DNA of 43,198 nucleotides from assembly GCA_012839095.1 (NCBI GenBank), contig DUOA01000028.1, forward strand, positions 1-43,198, given 5' to 3'. The position numbers were made by a program, and so were the translations under genes. Positions 7,005 to 15,845 of this stretch are shown here, piece after piece; the stretch's first letter is position 1, and every line of letters starts with the position of its first letter. The stretch comes from Clostridiales bacterium (GTDB lineage Bacteria > Bacillota > Clostridia > Caldicoprobacterales > DTU083). The notes beneath the pieces were generated by a model that ran no database searches, was not told the origin of the DNA, and was given only the letters and a program-made list of their open reading frames with translations.

Positions 7005-7036
7005 TATAAGGACTTCTTTTTTTAATCATTCTGAAT

Positions 7037-7050
7037 TGTAAACGCTTACA
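7037..7050. promoter_or_regulatory. cre-type operator (CcpA or LacI-family site)
   Basis: TGTAAACGCTTACA fits every position of the cre consensus TGWNANCGNTNWCA. It lies about 26 bases downstream of the predicted transcription start, a position that blocks elongation when CcpA is bound. The LacI-family regulator encoded at 10599 has the same type of DNA-binding domain, so it is an alternative ligand. Confidence 0.75.
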
Positions 7051-7095
7051 TTTAAAACACATCGCTTGTACCAATATCTGTGAGGAGGGCTTAAC

Positions 7096-8253
7096 TTGGA
7101 AAAAGTCAGAATAGGTGTTATAGGGATAGGCAATATGGGGTCTGTCCATGCTTCCTATCTTAAAGCAGGAGAGATACCCAATGCAGAGCTGACGGCAGTC
7201 TGCGATACCAATCCTCAGCGCCTTAAATGGGCTAAGGAAAATTTAGGGGAAGATATTCACTTATTTGACAATGCAGACGCTTTCTTTGCTTCCGGAAAAA
7301 TGGATGCAGTAATGATAGTTACTCCCCACTATCATCATCCACCAATGGCCATCCAGGCACTTGAACAGGGATACCATACCCTGATAGAGAAGCCTGCCGG
7401 GGTATATACAAAGCAGGTCAGAGAGATGAATGAGGCGGCAGAAAAAAGCGGCAAGGTCTTTGGTATTATGTACAACCAGCGCACCAATCCCATCTATCAG
7501 AAGGTAAGGGATTTAGTACAATCGGGGGAATTGGGCGAAATAAAGCGTACTATTTGGATTATTACCAATTGGTATCGTCCGCAGAGCTATTATGATTCCG
7601 GAGGCTGGAGGGCTACCTGGGCAGGGGAAGGCGGCGGTGTGCTTCTGAATCAGGATCCTCATCAATTGGACCTCTGGCAATGGATGTGCGGCTTGCCCAA
7701 ACGGGTCAGGGCTTTCTGCGCCTTTGGAAAATATCATAGCATTGAAGTTGAAGACGATGTTACCGGGTATGTGGAGTACGAAAACGGAGCAACCGGACTG
7801 TTTGTTACTTCCACCGGTGAATCCCCTGGTACCAACCGATTTGAGATTTCTGCAGATAGGGGCAAGCTGGTAATAGAATCCGGCAGGATTACCTTTTGGA
7901 GGCTCAGGGTTCCGGAACGTCAGTTCAATGCCGAATACAGGGGTGGTTTCGGAGAACCGGAATGTTGGAAATGTGAAATCCCGGTTTACGGAGAGGCAAA
8001 AGAGCATAAGGGAATTACTGAGAACTGGGTACAGGGAATTCTGAAGGGAACGCCCTTATTGGCCCCAGGCACAGAAGGAATCAATGGATTGCAGATATCC
8101 AATGCCATGCATCTTTCCGCATGGACCGATTCCTGGGTGGAAATTCCTGTGGACGAGGATCTGTTCTATGAGAAGCTGCAGGAAAAAATAGCCTCCTCCA
8201 CTTTTAAAAAGGCATCGGAAGACATTATTCTGAATACAGAAGGTACCTATTGA
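7096..8253 (+). CDS. Gfo/Idh/MocA-family NAD(P)-dependent dehydrogenase
   Basis: This 385-residue protein has an N-terminal Rossmann fold (GVIGIGNMGSVH at 7-18), the family motif EKPAG near residue 97, and a C-terminal substrate domain. That domain contains GGGVLLNQDPHQLDLW, with the Asp and His positions used for catalysis in inositol and glucose-fructose oxidoreductase relatives. It should oxidise a hydroxyl of a sugar, cyclitol or glycoside; the exact substrate cannot be read from sequence. It starts with TTG at 7096, preceded by GGAGGG. It is the first gene after a consensus promoter and cre site, and the isomerase gene follows after 22 bases. Gfo/Idh and TIM-barrel pairs of this kind occur in inositol catabolism and in 3-keto-glycoside cleavage. 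Confidence 0.85.
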   Translation: MEKVRIGVIGIGNMGSVHASYLKAGEIPNAELTAVCDTNPQRLKWAKENLGEDIHLFDNADAFFASGKMDAVMIVTPHYHHPPMAIQALEQGYHTLIEKPAGVYTKQVREMNEAAEKSGKVFGIMYNQRTNPIYQKVRDLVQSGELGEIKRTIWIITNWYRPQSYYDSGGWRATWAGEGGGVLLNQDPHQLDLWQWMCGLPKRVRAFCAFGKYHSIEVEDDVTGYVEYENGATGLFVTSTGESPGTNRFEISADRGKLVIESGRITFWRLRVPERQFNAEYRGGFGEPECWKCEIPVYGEAKEHKGITENWVQGILKGTPLLAPGTEGINGLQISNAMHLSAWTDSWVEIPVDEDLFYEKLQEKIASSTFKKASEDIILNTEGTY

Positions 8254-8275
8254 ATATTTAGAAAGAGGTGCTCAT

Positions 8276-9049
8276 ATGAATTTTCCCAAAATAGCAGCAC
8301 AGATGTATACGGTCAGAGATTTTTGTAAAACACCTGACGGCATCAGAGAGAGTCTGAAGAAGATTAAAGAAGCCGGCTATGATGCTGTTCAGGTATCAGG
8401 AATTGGCCCCATTGGTCATCAGGAAATGAAGGATATGACAGATGAATTGGGAATTACCATCTGTGCTACCCATATCAGCTTTGACCGGATTAAGGAAGAC
8501 ACACAGGATGTAATTCGACAGCACAAGCTCTGGAATTGCAAGTATGTTGGTGTTGGTGCCATGCCGAGCCCGTATTCAACCAGCAAGGAGGGCTATGTAT
8601 CCTTCGCCAGGGAAGCATCCGAATACGCCAGAATCCTGCATGACAATGGACTGCAGTTTATCTACCATAATCACAGCTTTGAATATCAGAAGTTCGACGG
8701 TATAACCGGTATGGAAATACTATTGCAGGAAAGCGATCCGGAAGTGTTTGGGTTCGAACTGGACACCTATTGGGTGCAGCATGGAGGAGCTGATCCCATT
8801 GAATGGATCTATAAGGTCAGCGGTCGCATGGATGTTGTACATTTCAAGGACATGGCTGTTCAGGTCAGAGATGGACGGGTACAGATTATGACCGAGGTCG
8901 GTGAAGGCAATCTCAACTGGAAGGGTATTATCAAAGCCTGCGCTGAAACAGGCGTGAAATGGGCTGCGGTTGAACAGGATATCTGTCAGCGTGATCCGTT
9001 TGAAAGCCTGGCTATCAGCAGAAGAAACCTGAAAGAAATGGGTCTGTAG
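8276..9049 (+). CDS. Sugar-phosphate isomerase/epimerase family TIM-barrel protein
   Basis: This 257-residue protein has the xylose-isomerase-like (AP endonuclease 2) TIM-barrel pattern. It opens AAQMYTVRDF, followed by EAGYDAVQVSG, IYHNHSFE, GFELDTYWV, VHFKDM and TEVGEGNLNW. The Glu, Asp and His residues in these strands are the usual divalent-metal ligands. Family members isomerise or epimerise sugars, or act as dehydratases/lyases on keto sugars and cyclitols (IolE, IolI and 3-keto-glycoside partners). It would act on the product of the dehydrogenase encoded just upstream. A strong terminator follows, so these two genes form a first transcription unit. A clear AGAGGTG ribosome site precedes ATG 8276. 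Confidence 0.8.
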   Translation: MNFPKIAAQMYTVRDFCKTPDGIRESLKKIKEAGYDAVQVSGIGPIGHQEMKDMTDELGITICATHISFDRIKEDTQDVIRQHKLWNCKYVGVGAMPSPYSTSKEGYVSFAREASEYARILHDNGLQFIYHNHSFEYQKFDGITGMEILLQESDPEVFGFELDTYWVQHGGADPIEWIYKVSGRMDVVHFKDMAVQVRDGRVQIMTEVGEGNLNWKGIIKACAETGVKWAAVEQDICQRDPFESLAISRRNLKEMGL

Positions 9050-9088
9050 ACCTCAGATTTTATCGTATAAAAAGAAAGTTGGAACAGT

Positions 9089-9147
9089 AAGCATTGCAGC
9101 CCATGGAGTTGCTCAAAATGAGCATATCAGGCTGCAATGCTTTTTTG
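9089..9147 (+). terminator. Strong rho-independent terminator after the isomerase gene
   Basis: AAGCATTGCAGCC (9089-9101) and GGCTGCAATGCTT (9130-9142) form a perfect 13-bp stem followed by a run of T. The loop contains a second small stem, TGCTC/GAGCA (9110-9124). It separates the dehydrogenase-isomerase pair from the flavoenzyme gene. Confidence 0.85.
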
Positions 9148-9197
9148 TCTGAATTAAAAGGAATTCTTAGATTAATGGCGAATATGATAAATATTAC

Positions 9198-9211
9198 TGC
9201 AATCGATTGCA
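9198..9211. promoter_or_regulatory. Perfect palindromic LacI-type operator
   Basis: TGCAATCGATTGCA is a perfect 14-bp palindrome with the central CG typical of LacI/GalR operators. It ends just before the GGAGG of the next gene. A TATGAT at 9183-9188 puts the start point near 9195, so the site would cover the start of transcription; no good -35 is visible. The likely ligand is the LacI-family protein encoded at 10599. It does not fit cre at the third and twelfth positions, so it is probably not a CcpA site. Confidence 0.65.
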
Positions 9212-9226
9212 CGGAGGTAAGCCTTA

Positions 9227-10582
9227 ATGACAAAGCATGAGCGTTTTTCCATAAAAACACTGGAGGAATTAAAAAGCAAGGTAACAGAGATGGGTCTTAG
9301 TCTGCCCTTGTGCGAAGATATGAGCATTCTTTTAAAGCCCTTGCAGCTTGGGGACAAGGTTATACATAACCGAATGGCCGTTCAGCCTATGGAGGGTTGT
9401 GACGCAAATGAGGACGGGTCCCCCAGCGAATTGGTTTTCAGGCGCTATGAGCGTTTTACCCGGGGAGGGGCAGGATTGCTCTGGGCAGAAGCAACTGCTG
9501 TTACTCAGGATGGCAGGGCTAATCCCAGACAATTGTTTATCAGCAGGGACAACTTGGATGGATTCAAGCGGCTTGTGGAGAAAATAAAGGAATTCTCATC
9601 TATAGCAGCAGGTCTGCCCTATACGGTTATCCAGCTGACTCATTCCGGCAGATACAGCAGGCCGGCCGGAAAAGCAGAGCCAATTGTTGCGGTAAGTAAC
9701 CCCTGGCTGGATGTGGAAGGAACTGAGTATCGCATTATTACAGATTCAGAGCTGGAAAAGTTGGAAGACGAATTTGTAAAGGCTGCAGTACTGGCCCGGG
9801 AGGCAGGTTTCGATGCGGTAGACATCAAGGCCTGTCACAGATATCTTAATTCCGAGCTTTTATCTGCTTTCACCCGGGAAGGAAAGTACGGCGGTTCCTT
9901 TGAAAACCGTACCCGTTTTTTAACCAATATAGTAGATAAGATCAGGGATAGGCTTGGCAATTCCCTGGATATCGCAGTCAGGCTGAATGCTTATGATGCA
10001 ATACCATATCCGTATGGCTGGGGTGTCTGTAAGGAGGATCACCGTATCCTGGACTTAACCGAACCCAAAAAGCTTATGAAGATACTGTGGGAAAAAGGCG
10101 TCAAGCTGGTAAATGTTACCTGTGGCAACCCATATTACAACCCCCATGTAAACCGTCCCTATGACACTGGGTTTTACACTCCGCCGGAACATCAGCTGGT
10201 TGGTGTGGAGCGGATTTTAAGAACGGGAAAAGAGCTGCAGGAAGCTGCTCCTGAAGCAGTGGTTGTGGGCACCGGTTTCAGCTGGCTTCGTGAGTTTGGC
10301 GGACCGGCAGCGGCAGGTGCTATTGGGGAAGGCTGGTTTAAAATCGCGGGATTCGGACGTCAGGCTTTTGCTTATCCGGATTTTGCCAATGATATAATAA
10401 AAAGAGGCGGAATGCTTCCCTCCAAATGCTGCATAGCCTGTGGAAAATGTTCGGAAATCATGAGATACGGCGGAAAAACAGGATGTGTCATAAAGGACGG
10501 CGAAGTCTATTTGCCGCTTTATAATGAATGCAGAAAAGGTAAACCGAAACTGGTCAGCAGATATATTGCTGAGCATGTGTAG
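9227..10582 (+). CDS. Old-Yellow-Enzyme-like NADH:flavin oxidoreductase with Fe-S motif
   Basis: This 451-residue protein has the FMN-binding TIM barrel of the Old Yellow Enzyme family. Visible segments are LQLGDKVIHNRMAVQPM, YTVIQLTHSGRYS, DAVDIKACHRY and TREGKYGGSFENR. At the C-terminus C402, C405, C408 and C420 follow the clustered-Cys pattern that binds [4Fe-4S] in 2,4-dienoyl-CoA reductase and BaiCD-like enzymes. The second FAD/NAD(P)-binding half of those roughly 640-residue proteins is missing, so electrons must come from another partner. The usual HGxHGYL segment reads KACHRYLNSEL, so active-site specificity is altered. It probably reduces an activated C=C bond or removes a group from a cyclic substrate. 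It opens the second transcription unit of the locus behind a palindromic operator; ATG 9227 follows GGAGG. Confidence 0.82.
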   Translation: MTKHERFSIKTLEELKSKVTEMGLSLPLCEDMSILLKPLQLGDKVIHNRMAVQPMEGCDANEDGSPSELVFRRYERFTRGGAGLLWAEATAVTQDGRANPRQLFISRDNLDGFKRLVEKIKEFSSIAAGLPYTVIQLTHSGRYSRPAGKAEPIVAVSNPWLDVEGTEYRIITDSELEKLEDEFVKAAVLAREAGFDAVDIKACHRYLNSELLSAFTREGKYGGSFENRTRFLTNIVDKIRDRLGNSLDIAVRLNAYDAIPYPYGWGVCKEDHRILDLTEPKKLMKILWEKGVKLVNVTCGNPYYNPHVNRPYDTGFYTPPEHQLVGVERILRTGKELQEAAPEAVVVGTGFSWLREFGGPAAAGAIGEGWFKIAGFGRQAFAYPDFANDIIKRGGMLPSKCCIACGKCSEIMRYGGKTGCVIKDGEVYLPLYNECRKGKPKLVSRYIAEHV

Positions 10583-10598
10583 GGTATAAGCTGAAGTT

Positions 10599-11603
10599 AT
10601 GGTAACCATAAAAGATGTTGCAAGAAAAGCAGGTGTCTCCACCAGTACCGTGTCCCGTACCTTAAGCGGAAGGATTCCGGTGGATCCTCATACAAGAGAA
10701 AAAGTGCTGGCAGCTGTCAGGGAACTCAATTACCAGCCCAATGAACTGGCTAAGGGGTTAAAAGAAGGAAAAACAAAATCCATGGGTCTGATCATGCCAA
10801 ATATCTGCAATCCGGTTTTCCCTTTGGTATCCCGCGGAGTAGAGGACACAGCTAGGAAACACGGGTACACCCTGATTATCTGCAATACAGATGAAGACCC
10901 GATCAGGGAAATGGAATCCATACAAAAGCTTCGTAAGCAATGGGTGGATGGAATTATTCTGGCTGCCTCAGGCAGAGAAAACAGCCATATCCGGGAACTG
11001 AAGGATTCGGGGCTGCCTGTGGTGCTCCTTATTCGCAGGATGGAGGATGAAGTGGATGCAGTGCTGATTGACAATAATGCTTCTGCCTGCCAGGCTGTGT
11101 CTTACCTGCTCGAGACCGGGCACCGCAGGATTGCCATTGTAAACGGAGACAGAAGGCTTCCCCTGTACCGGGAAAGATACCGGGGATACATACAGGCACT
11201 GAAGAAAGCCGGTATTGCGCCGGATCCCGGGCTGGTGCTGGAGGTAACTGATGAGGATTCCTGTTACAATGCCGTATACACTTTTCTGCGCTCCTCTTCG
11301 GATGTTGATGCCATCTTTGCTGCAAACGATCTCAGGGCATTGGAAGCCATGCGGGCAGCAAAGGATGCTGGTTACCGCATTCCGGAGGACATATCAATAA
11401 TGGGATTTGACAACCTGCAGTTCAGCCCATTTCTGGATCCGCCGCTGACTACTGTGGATCAGCCGCTATATCAAATGGGGCAGACAGCTGCTGATCGGCT
11501 TCTTGCCCTCATTGAAGGAACTGCCTCGCCGGAACCTGAAGTCCGGATTATGAAAACTCAGTTAGTGATACGCGAATCAGTTAAGGACAGAACGGTAATA
11601 TAA
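10599..11603 (+). CDS. LacI-family transcriptional regulator
   Basis: This 334-residue protein has a classic LacI helix-turn-helix at residues 3-24 (TIKDVARKAGVSTSTVSRTL). The hinge helix (ELAKGLKEGKT) and a periplasmic-binding-protein-like effector domain follow (SMGLIMPNICNPVF onward, with AIFAANDLRALEAM and ISIMGFDNLQFSPF). It sits inside the catabolic locus, 16 bases after the flavoenzyme gene, which suggests local control. Likely sites are the palindrome at 9198-9211 and possibly the one at 7037-7050. The effector is presumably the substrate or an early intermediate. The ribosome site before ATG 10599 is weak, which would keep repressor levels low. Confidence 0.9.
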   Translation: MVTIKDVARKAGVSTSTVSRTLSGRIPVDPHTREKVLAAVRELNYQPNELAKGLKEGKTKSMGLIMPNICNPVFPLVSRGVEDTARKHGYTLIICNTDEDPIREMESIQKLRKQWVDGIILAASGRENSHIRELKDSGLPVVLLIRRMEDEVDAVLIDNNASACQAVSYLLETGHRRIAIVNGDRRLPLYRERYRGYIQALKKAGIAPDPGLVLEVTDEDSCYNAVYTFLRSSSDVDAIFAANDLRALEAMRAAKDAGYRIPEDISIMGFDNLQFSPFLDPPLTTVDQPLYQMGQTAADRLLALIEGTASPEPEVRIMKTQLVIRESVKDRTVI

Positions 11604-11630
11604 ACAGAGAAGATGAATTCCCTTCTCTGT
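11604..11630 (+). repeat. Intercistronic hairpin without T tract
   Basis: ACAGAGAAG (11604-11612) and CTTCTCTGT (11622-11630) form a perfect 9-bp stem starting one base after the lacI-family stop codon. No T run follows, so termination is unlikely; it may set mRNA stability between regulator and enzyme genes. Confidence 0.5.
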
Positions 11631-11650
11631 CTGGGAAAGGATGATTGAAA

Positions 11651-12436
11651 GTGGAAAACAAGGTTGCCGTTGTTACCGGAGGAGCCCGGGGCATCGGACT
11701 GGCCATATCCATGCAGCTGGCCCGTGAAGGCTGTGCGCTGGCTGTTTTGGGTACATCTTCAGAGGAGAAGGCTATGAATAATATGAAGCCGATACTTGAC
11801 GAAGGAGCCAGGGTTCTTTATGTTCAGGGCAGCCTGGGTAATGCAAAGGACAGGCAAAGATTTTTAAACGCAATTCTGAATCGATACGGAAGAATAGATG
11901 TTCTGGTTAACAATGCCGGGGTGGCACCGAAACAAAGGATGGATCTGCTGGAAACGACTGAGGACAGTTTTGACTTTGTAATGGACATTAACCTGAAAGG
12001 CACTTTTTTCCTGACGCAGGCCATAGCGCGCCAGATGGTGGATCAGTTAAGGAAGGAGGCCGGGCATAACAGAAATCCCATGCCCGTCATTATTACAATT
12101 TCCTCAATGTCGGAATATACAGCCTCTGTAAACCGCGGAGAGTACTGCATATCCAAGGCCGGTCTGGGTATGATGACAAAACTTTTTGCAGACAGATTAT
12201 CGGAAGAGGGAATACTGGTGTATGAAATCCGGCCGGGCATTATAAGGACAGACATGACCCGGACAGTTGCAGAAAAATATGACAGGCTGATAGCAGACGG
12301 CCTGCTGCCGCAAAAACGCTGGGGTGAGCCTGAGGATGTAGCAAATGCTGTATCAGTTCTGTGCTCCGGCAGTCTGGCTTACAGCACCGGTCAGACCATC
12401 GATGTGGATGGCGGGTTTCACATAAGGAGGCTGTAA
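11651..12436 (+). CDS. Short-chain dehydrogenase/reductase
   Basis: This classical SDR of about 261 residues has the cofactor loop TGGARGIG, NNAG in the fourth strand (VLVNNAGVAP), the catalytic serine in ISSMSEYT and the YCISK motif supplying Tyr and Lys. The C-terminal GQTIDVDGGF is typical of the FabG-like group. It would oxidise or reduce a hydroxyl/keto group of a pathway intermediate. The start is ambiguous. GTG 11651 lies nine bases after AAAGGA; the in-frame TTG at 11645 is only three bases after it, so I prefer GTG. The stop is two bases before the next start, indicating coupling with the flavoprotein. Confidence 0.85.
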   Translation: MENKVAVVTGGARGIGLAISMQLAREGCALAVLGTSSEEKAMNNMKPILDEGARVLYVQGSLGNAKDRQRFLNAILNRYGRIDVLVNNAGVAPKQRMDLLETTEDSFDFVMDINLKGTFFLTQAIARQMVDQLRKEAGHNRNPMPVIITISSMSEYTASVNRGEYCISKAGLGMMTKLFADRLSEEGILVYEIRPGIIRTDMTRTVAEKYDRLIADGLLPQKRWGEPEDVANAVSVLCSGSLAYSTGQTIDVDGGFHIRRL

Positions 12437-12437
12437 G

Positions 12438-14426
12438 ATGACTGGGAATCGCATAACCATTTCAGGTCTTAGTATTCCTGTCTGGTCTTTGAACACTGCA
12501 ATAGTAGGCTCCGGGGCAGCTGCGCTGAATGCAGCCGATCGTCTTTTTTCCCTGGGACAAAGGGATATCGCAATCATTACCGAGGGCTGGAAAATGGGAA
12601 CTTCCCGTAACACAGGATCGGACAAGCAGACCTATTATAAACTCAGTCTGGACAGCACTGCTGCAGATTCCGTCATGGAAATGGCTCAGACATTGTACAG
12701 CGGAGGGGCAGTGGACGGCGATCTTGCCCTGGTTGAAGCCGCCCTGTCCGCTCAATGCTTCTACCGCCTGGTAGAAATAGGGGTTCCTTTTCCTCACAAT
12801 CGTTATGGAGAGTATGTCGGATATAAGACAGACCATGATCCCAGGCAAAGAGCTACCTCGGCAGGACCTCTTACCTCCAGACTGATGATTGAAAGGCTGG
12901 AAGAACAGGTTTTACGGAAAAACATTCCCATTTTTGACGGTTACCAGGTTATTGCAATCCTTACTGATAAGGAGGGAAAGCAGTCAAGGGGACTGCTGGC
13001 ACTTAACCTCAATAAGCTGGAGGATCCCAATGAGAGATACGTGGCTTTCAACTGCACCAATGTAATTTACGGCGTGGGCGGACCTGCCGGCCTCTACAGC
13101 GCTACGGTTTATCCCGAGAGTCAGACCGGTGCATCCGGCATTGCGCTGGAAGCCGGAGTAAGAGGCAAAAATCTGACGGAATCCCAGTATGGAATAGCCT
13201 CCGTCAAGTTCCGATGGAATCTGTCCGGTTCATATCAGCAAGTTTTGCCTCGTTATGTTTCCACAGAGGAGGACGGTAGTGATGAAAGGGAATTTCTTCT
13301 TGACTTTTTCCCTTATGCCGGCCGGATGCTGGATGCAGTATTCCTGAAGGGTTATCAATGGCCCTTTGATCCCAGAAAGGCAGCGGATTACGGTTCCTCT
13401 GTCATTGATATCCTGGTGTACCGGGAGAGGATGATAAAGGGCCGCAGGGTCTTCCTGGACTACACCAGGAATCCGGTGGTACCTGCCGGAGAATCACTGG
13501 ACTTTGGCATACTTGGGGAGGAAAGCTATAACTATCTGAAGCAGTCCCATGTTTTATTCGGTACCCCCATAGAAAGGCTCAATTACATGAATCAGCCTGC
13601 AGTTGAGCTTTATAAACAGAATGGGATAGATTTGGAGAAGGAGTATCTGGAAATTGCAGTATGTGCACAGCACAACAACGGAGGTCTGGCCGGCGGCATC
13701 TGGTGGGAAAGCAACATCCGTAACTTCTTCCCTGTAGGTGAGGTCAATGGCACTCACGGTGTCTACCGTCCGGGAGGAAGCGCCTTGAATTCAGGTCAGG
13801 TCGGCAGTACACGGGCAGCTCAATATATTGCTGCAAGGTATTCAGACGGCCCGATGGATCCAGGCAGCTTCTCGGAACAGACCCGGGAAAAGCTGACAGC
13901 AAAAATAAGCCTGGGAGAAAAACTGCTTCAAAAGGCAGGCAGCACAAGCAATGTCAGGCAGATTAGAGAAGAGATCGGCCTCCGTACATCCAGGGCAGGG
14001 GCTCATATCCGTTCTCTGGAGGGAGCAGAGGATGCTTTGAAGGAGGCGCAGGAAGAGCTTATCTCTTTCTCCGACAAGATCCGGCTGTCTTCAGTATACG
14101 AGCTCCCCCATGCCTTTCAGAATCTGGACCTGCTTATAACCCAGCTTGCATACTTTTCGGCCATAGCAGACTATATCCGCCAGGGCGGGAAGAGCAGGGG
14201 CTCCTACCTGGTTTACGATCCCAGGGGTCAGCTTCCTGCGGAAGGGCTGGAGGAAAATTTTCGCTATTCATTGGATACGGGCAGGCTGTCCCGTCAGGTG
14301 CAGGAAGTATTATATCAAAACGGCTCTTGTTCGATTGAATGGAGGCCTGTACGACCCATTCCGTCAGTGGATAATTGGTACGAAAACGTTTGGGCGGCAT
14401 TCCGCAGGGACGAAATAATACGATAA
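12438..14426 (+). CDS. Fumarate-reductase/aspartate-oxidase-like FAD flavoprotein
   Basis: This 662-residue protein has an N-terminal dinucleotide-binding segment (TAIVGSGAAALNAADRL, about 19-35). SRNTGSDKQTYYK follows, like the FAD-contacting segment of FrdA/SdhA and NadB. It also shows NVIYGVGGPAG, AQHNNGGLAGG (similar to the HxxGG region) and FFPVGEVNGTHG with RPGGSALNSGQV near the FAD ribityl site. The last 170 residues are helical, like the C-terminal domain of this family. No signal peptide or heme motif is seen, so it is cytoplasmic. It probably catalyses reduction or dehydrogenation of a C-C bond in the locus substrate. It is tightly coupled to the SDR upstream and 15 bases from the next gene. 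Confidence 0.75.
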   Translation: MTGNRITISGLSIPVWSLNTAIVGSGAAALNAADRLFSLGQRDIAIITEGWKMGTSRNTGSDKQTYYKLSLDSTAADSVMEMAQTLYSGGAVDGDLALVEAALSAQCFYRLVEIGVPFPHNRYGEYVGYKTDHDPRQRATSAGPLTSRLMIERLEEQVLRKNIPIFDGYQVIAILTDKEGKQSRGLLALNLNKLEDPNERYVAFNCTNVIYGVGGPAGLYSATVYPESQTGASGIALEAGVRGKNLTESQYGIASVKFRWNLSGSYQQVLPRYVSTEEDGSDEREFLLDFFPYAGRMLDAVFLKGYQWPFDPRKAADYGSSVIDILVYRERMIKGRRVFLDYTRNPVVPAGESLDFGILGEESYNYLKQSHVLFGTPIERLNYMNQPAVELYKQNGIDLEKEYLEIAVCAQHNNGGLAGGIWWESNIRNFFPVGEVNGTHGVYRPGGSALNSGQVGSTRAAQYIAARYSDGPMDPGSFSEQTREKLTAKISLGEKLLQKAGSTSNVRQIREEIGLRTSRAGAHIRSLEGAEDALKEAQEELISFSDKIRLSSVYELPHAFQNLDLLITQLAYFSAIADYIRQGGKSRGSYLVYDPRGQLPAEGLEENFRYSLDTGRLSRQVQEVLYQNGSCSIEWRPVRPIPSVDNWYENVWAAFRRDEIIR

Positions 14427-14441
14427 CAGGAGGTAATATAC

Positions 14442-15809
14442 TTGACAGTATCAAGCGGTTTTTCAGAAATGGAATTATCCCAACTGCTCAGCCATGGCGG
14501 TTTTTCATGTAATTGCGGTAAGCATCATCATACAGAGGTTGAGAATGTTATAATATGTCATGGAGCTCTTGAACAGATCCCACAACAGCTGGCTGCCCAT
14601 GGTGCAGCCAAGCCCTTTTTGCTGGCAGACGGCAATACCTACCGCGCTGCCGGCCAGAGGGTCGTTTCCATCCTGGAGGAGAATAAGATTCCATACTCCT
14701 GTTACATATATCCCCAGCAGCATCTGGAGCCGGATGAGTTTGCACTTGGTCAGGCAGTAATGAACTTTGACAGGGAATGTGACTGGATAATCGGAATCGG
14801 ATCAGGCACTCTTAATGATATTGCAAAAATTGCAGCGCAATGCACCGGCCGGAAATATATGACAGTAGCGACCGCTCCCTCTATGGATGGCTATGCTTCC
14901 GGAAATTCCTCCATGATATCTGCGGGTATCAAGGTAACTCTGCCCAGTGCATGTCCGACGGTAATCATTGGGGATTTGGATGTGATCTGTCAGGCGCCGA
15001 TGAACATGCTGCAGGCAGGCCTTGGTGATATGCTTGCAAAGTATGTTAGTATCTGCGAATGGAGAATCTCTCACCTCATTAATGATGAGTACTATTGCGG
15101 GAATATCGCTTCTCTGGTTCGCCGTTCACTGAAGAAATGCATACAGAGTGCAGAGAATCTTATAAAACGGGATTCCTCAGCAGTTGCAAGTGTCATGGAA
15201 GGCTTGATTATGTCAGGCATTGCCATGAGCTTTGCAGGTGTTTCAAGACCCGCATCCGGCATAGAACACTATTTCTCCCATATCTGGGATATGAGGGCCC
15301 TGGAGTTCAAAACCAACCAGGATCTACATGGTATACAGGTTGGCATAGGAACAATTCTGACACTGAAAATCTATGAATATCTTAAGGCAGTTCAGCCCGA
15401 CAGAGAAAAAGCACTTGAGTATGTCAATCAATTTGATCTGAAAAAACACCAGCATTTTCTTCATCAGTTTTTGGGTTCCAGTGCTTCCGATTTGACTAAA
15501 TTGGAGCAGAGAGAAGGAAAGTATGACAAGGATAAGCATGCTCACCGCCTGGAACGTATACTGCAGCATTGGAATGACATAATGGAAATCATCAACGAAG
15601 AACTGCCAACGCGGTCTGAAGCAACCGGGCTGCTGAAATCGATCGGAGCTCCTGTAAGTGCGAAAGAATTGGGCTTTTCTGCCGAGTTGGTAAGGCAGAC
15701 CTTTATTGCTACCAAGGATATCCGTGACAAGTATAGTGCAAGCCGTCTCCTATGGGATCTGGGCGAGCTGGACAGGGCTGCTGAACAGCTTATTCAGGTA
15801 ATCCCTTAA
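14442..15809 (+). CDS. sn-Glycerol-1-phosphate dehydrogenase family (EgsA/AraM-like)
   Basis: This 455-residue member of the iron-type alcohol dehydrogenase superfamily resembles bacterial glycerol-1-phosphate dehydrogenases such as AraM. The NAD-binding segment is GSGTLND (120-126), then ATAPSMDGYAS. Metal ligands are expected at Asp196 (GLGDMLAK), His276 (GIEHYFSH) and His296 (DLHGIQVG). An N-terminal CNCGKHHH stretch (23-30) could bind an extra metal. The family reduces dihydroxyacetone phosphate to sn-glycerol-1-phosphate, but in this locus it may act on another polyol phosphate or keto sugar. TTG 14442 is placed by AGGAGG eight bases upstream. It lies between the flavoprotein and glycerol kinase genes, suggesting a shared three-carbon branch. 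Confidence 0.78.
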   Translation: MTVSSGFSEMELSQLLSHGGFSCNCGKHHHTEVENVIICHGALEQIPQQLAAHGAAKPFLLADGNTYRAAGQRVVSILEENKIPYSCYIYPQQHLEPDEFALGQAVMNFDRECDWIIGIGSGTLNDIAKIAAQCTGRKYMTVATAPSMDGYASGNSSMISAGIKVTLPSACPTVIIGDLDVICQAPMNMLQAGLGDMLAKYVSICEWRISHLINDEYYCGNIASLVRRSLKKCIQSAENLIKRDSSAVASVMEGLIMSGIAMSFAGVSRPASGIEHYFSHIWDMRALEFKTNQDLHGIQVGIGTILTLKIYEYLKAVQPDREKALEYVNQFDLKKHQHFLHQFLGSSASDLTKLEQREGKYDKDKHAHRLERILQHWNDIMEIINEELPTRSEATGLLKSIGAPVSAKELGFSAELVRQTFIATKDIRDKYSASRLLWDLGELDRAAEQLIQVIP

Positions 15810-15845
15810 ATATATCTGTTAACTTTGGGAAAAGGGGGAGTATAT

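Noticed and set aside
10223-10582. Flavoenzyme at 9227 as a full 2,4-dienoyl-CoA reductase
   Set aside because: The protein ends about 30 residues after the cysteine cluster; the FAD/NAD(P)-binding half is missing and no frame downstream supplies it.
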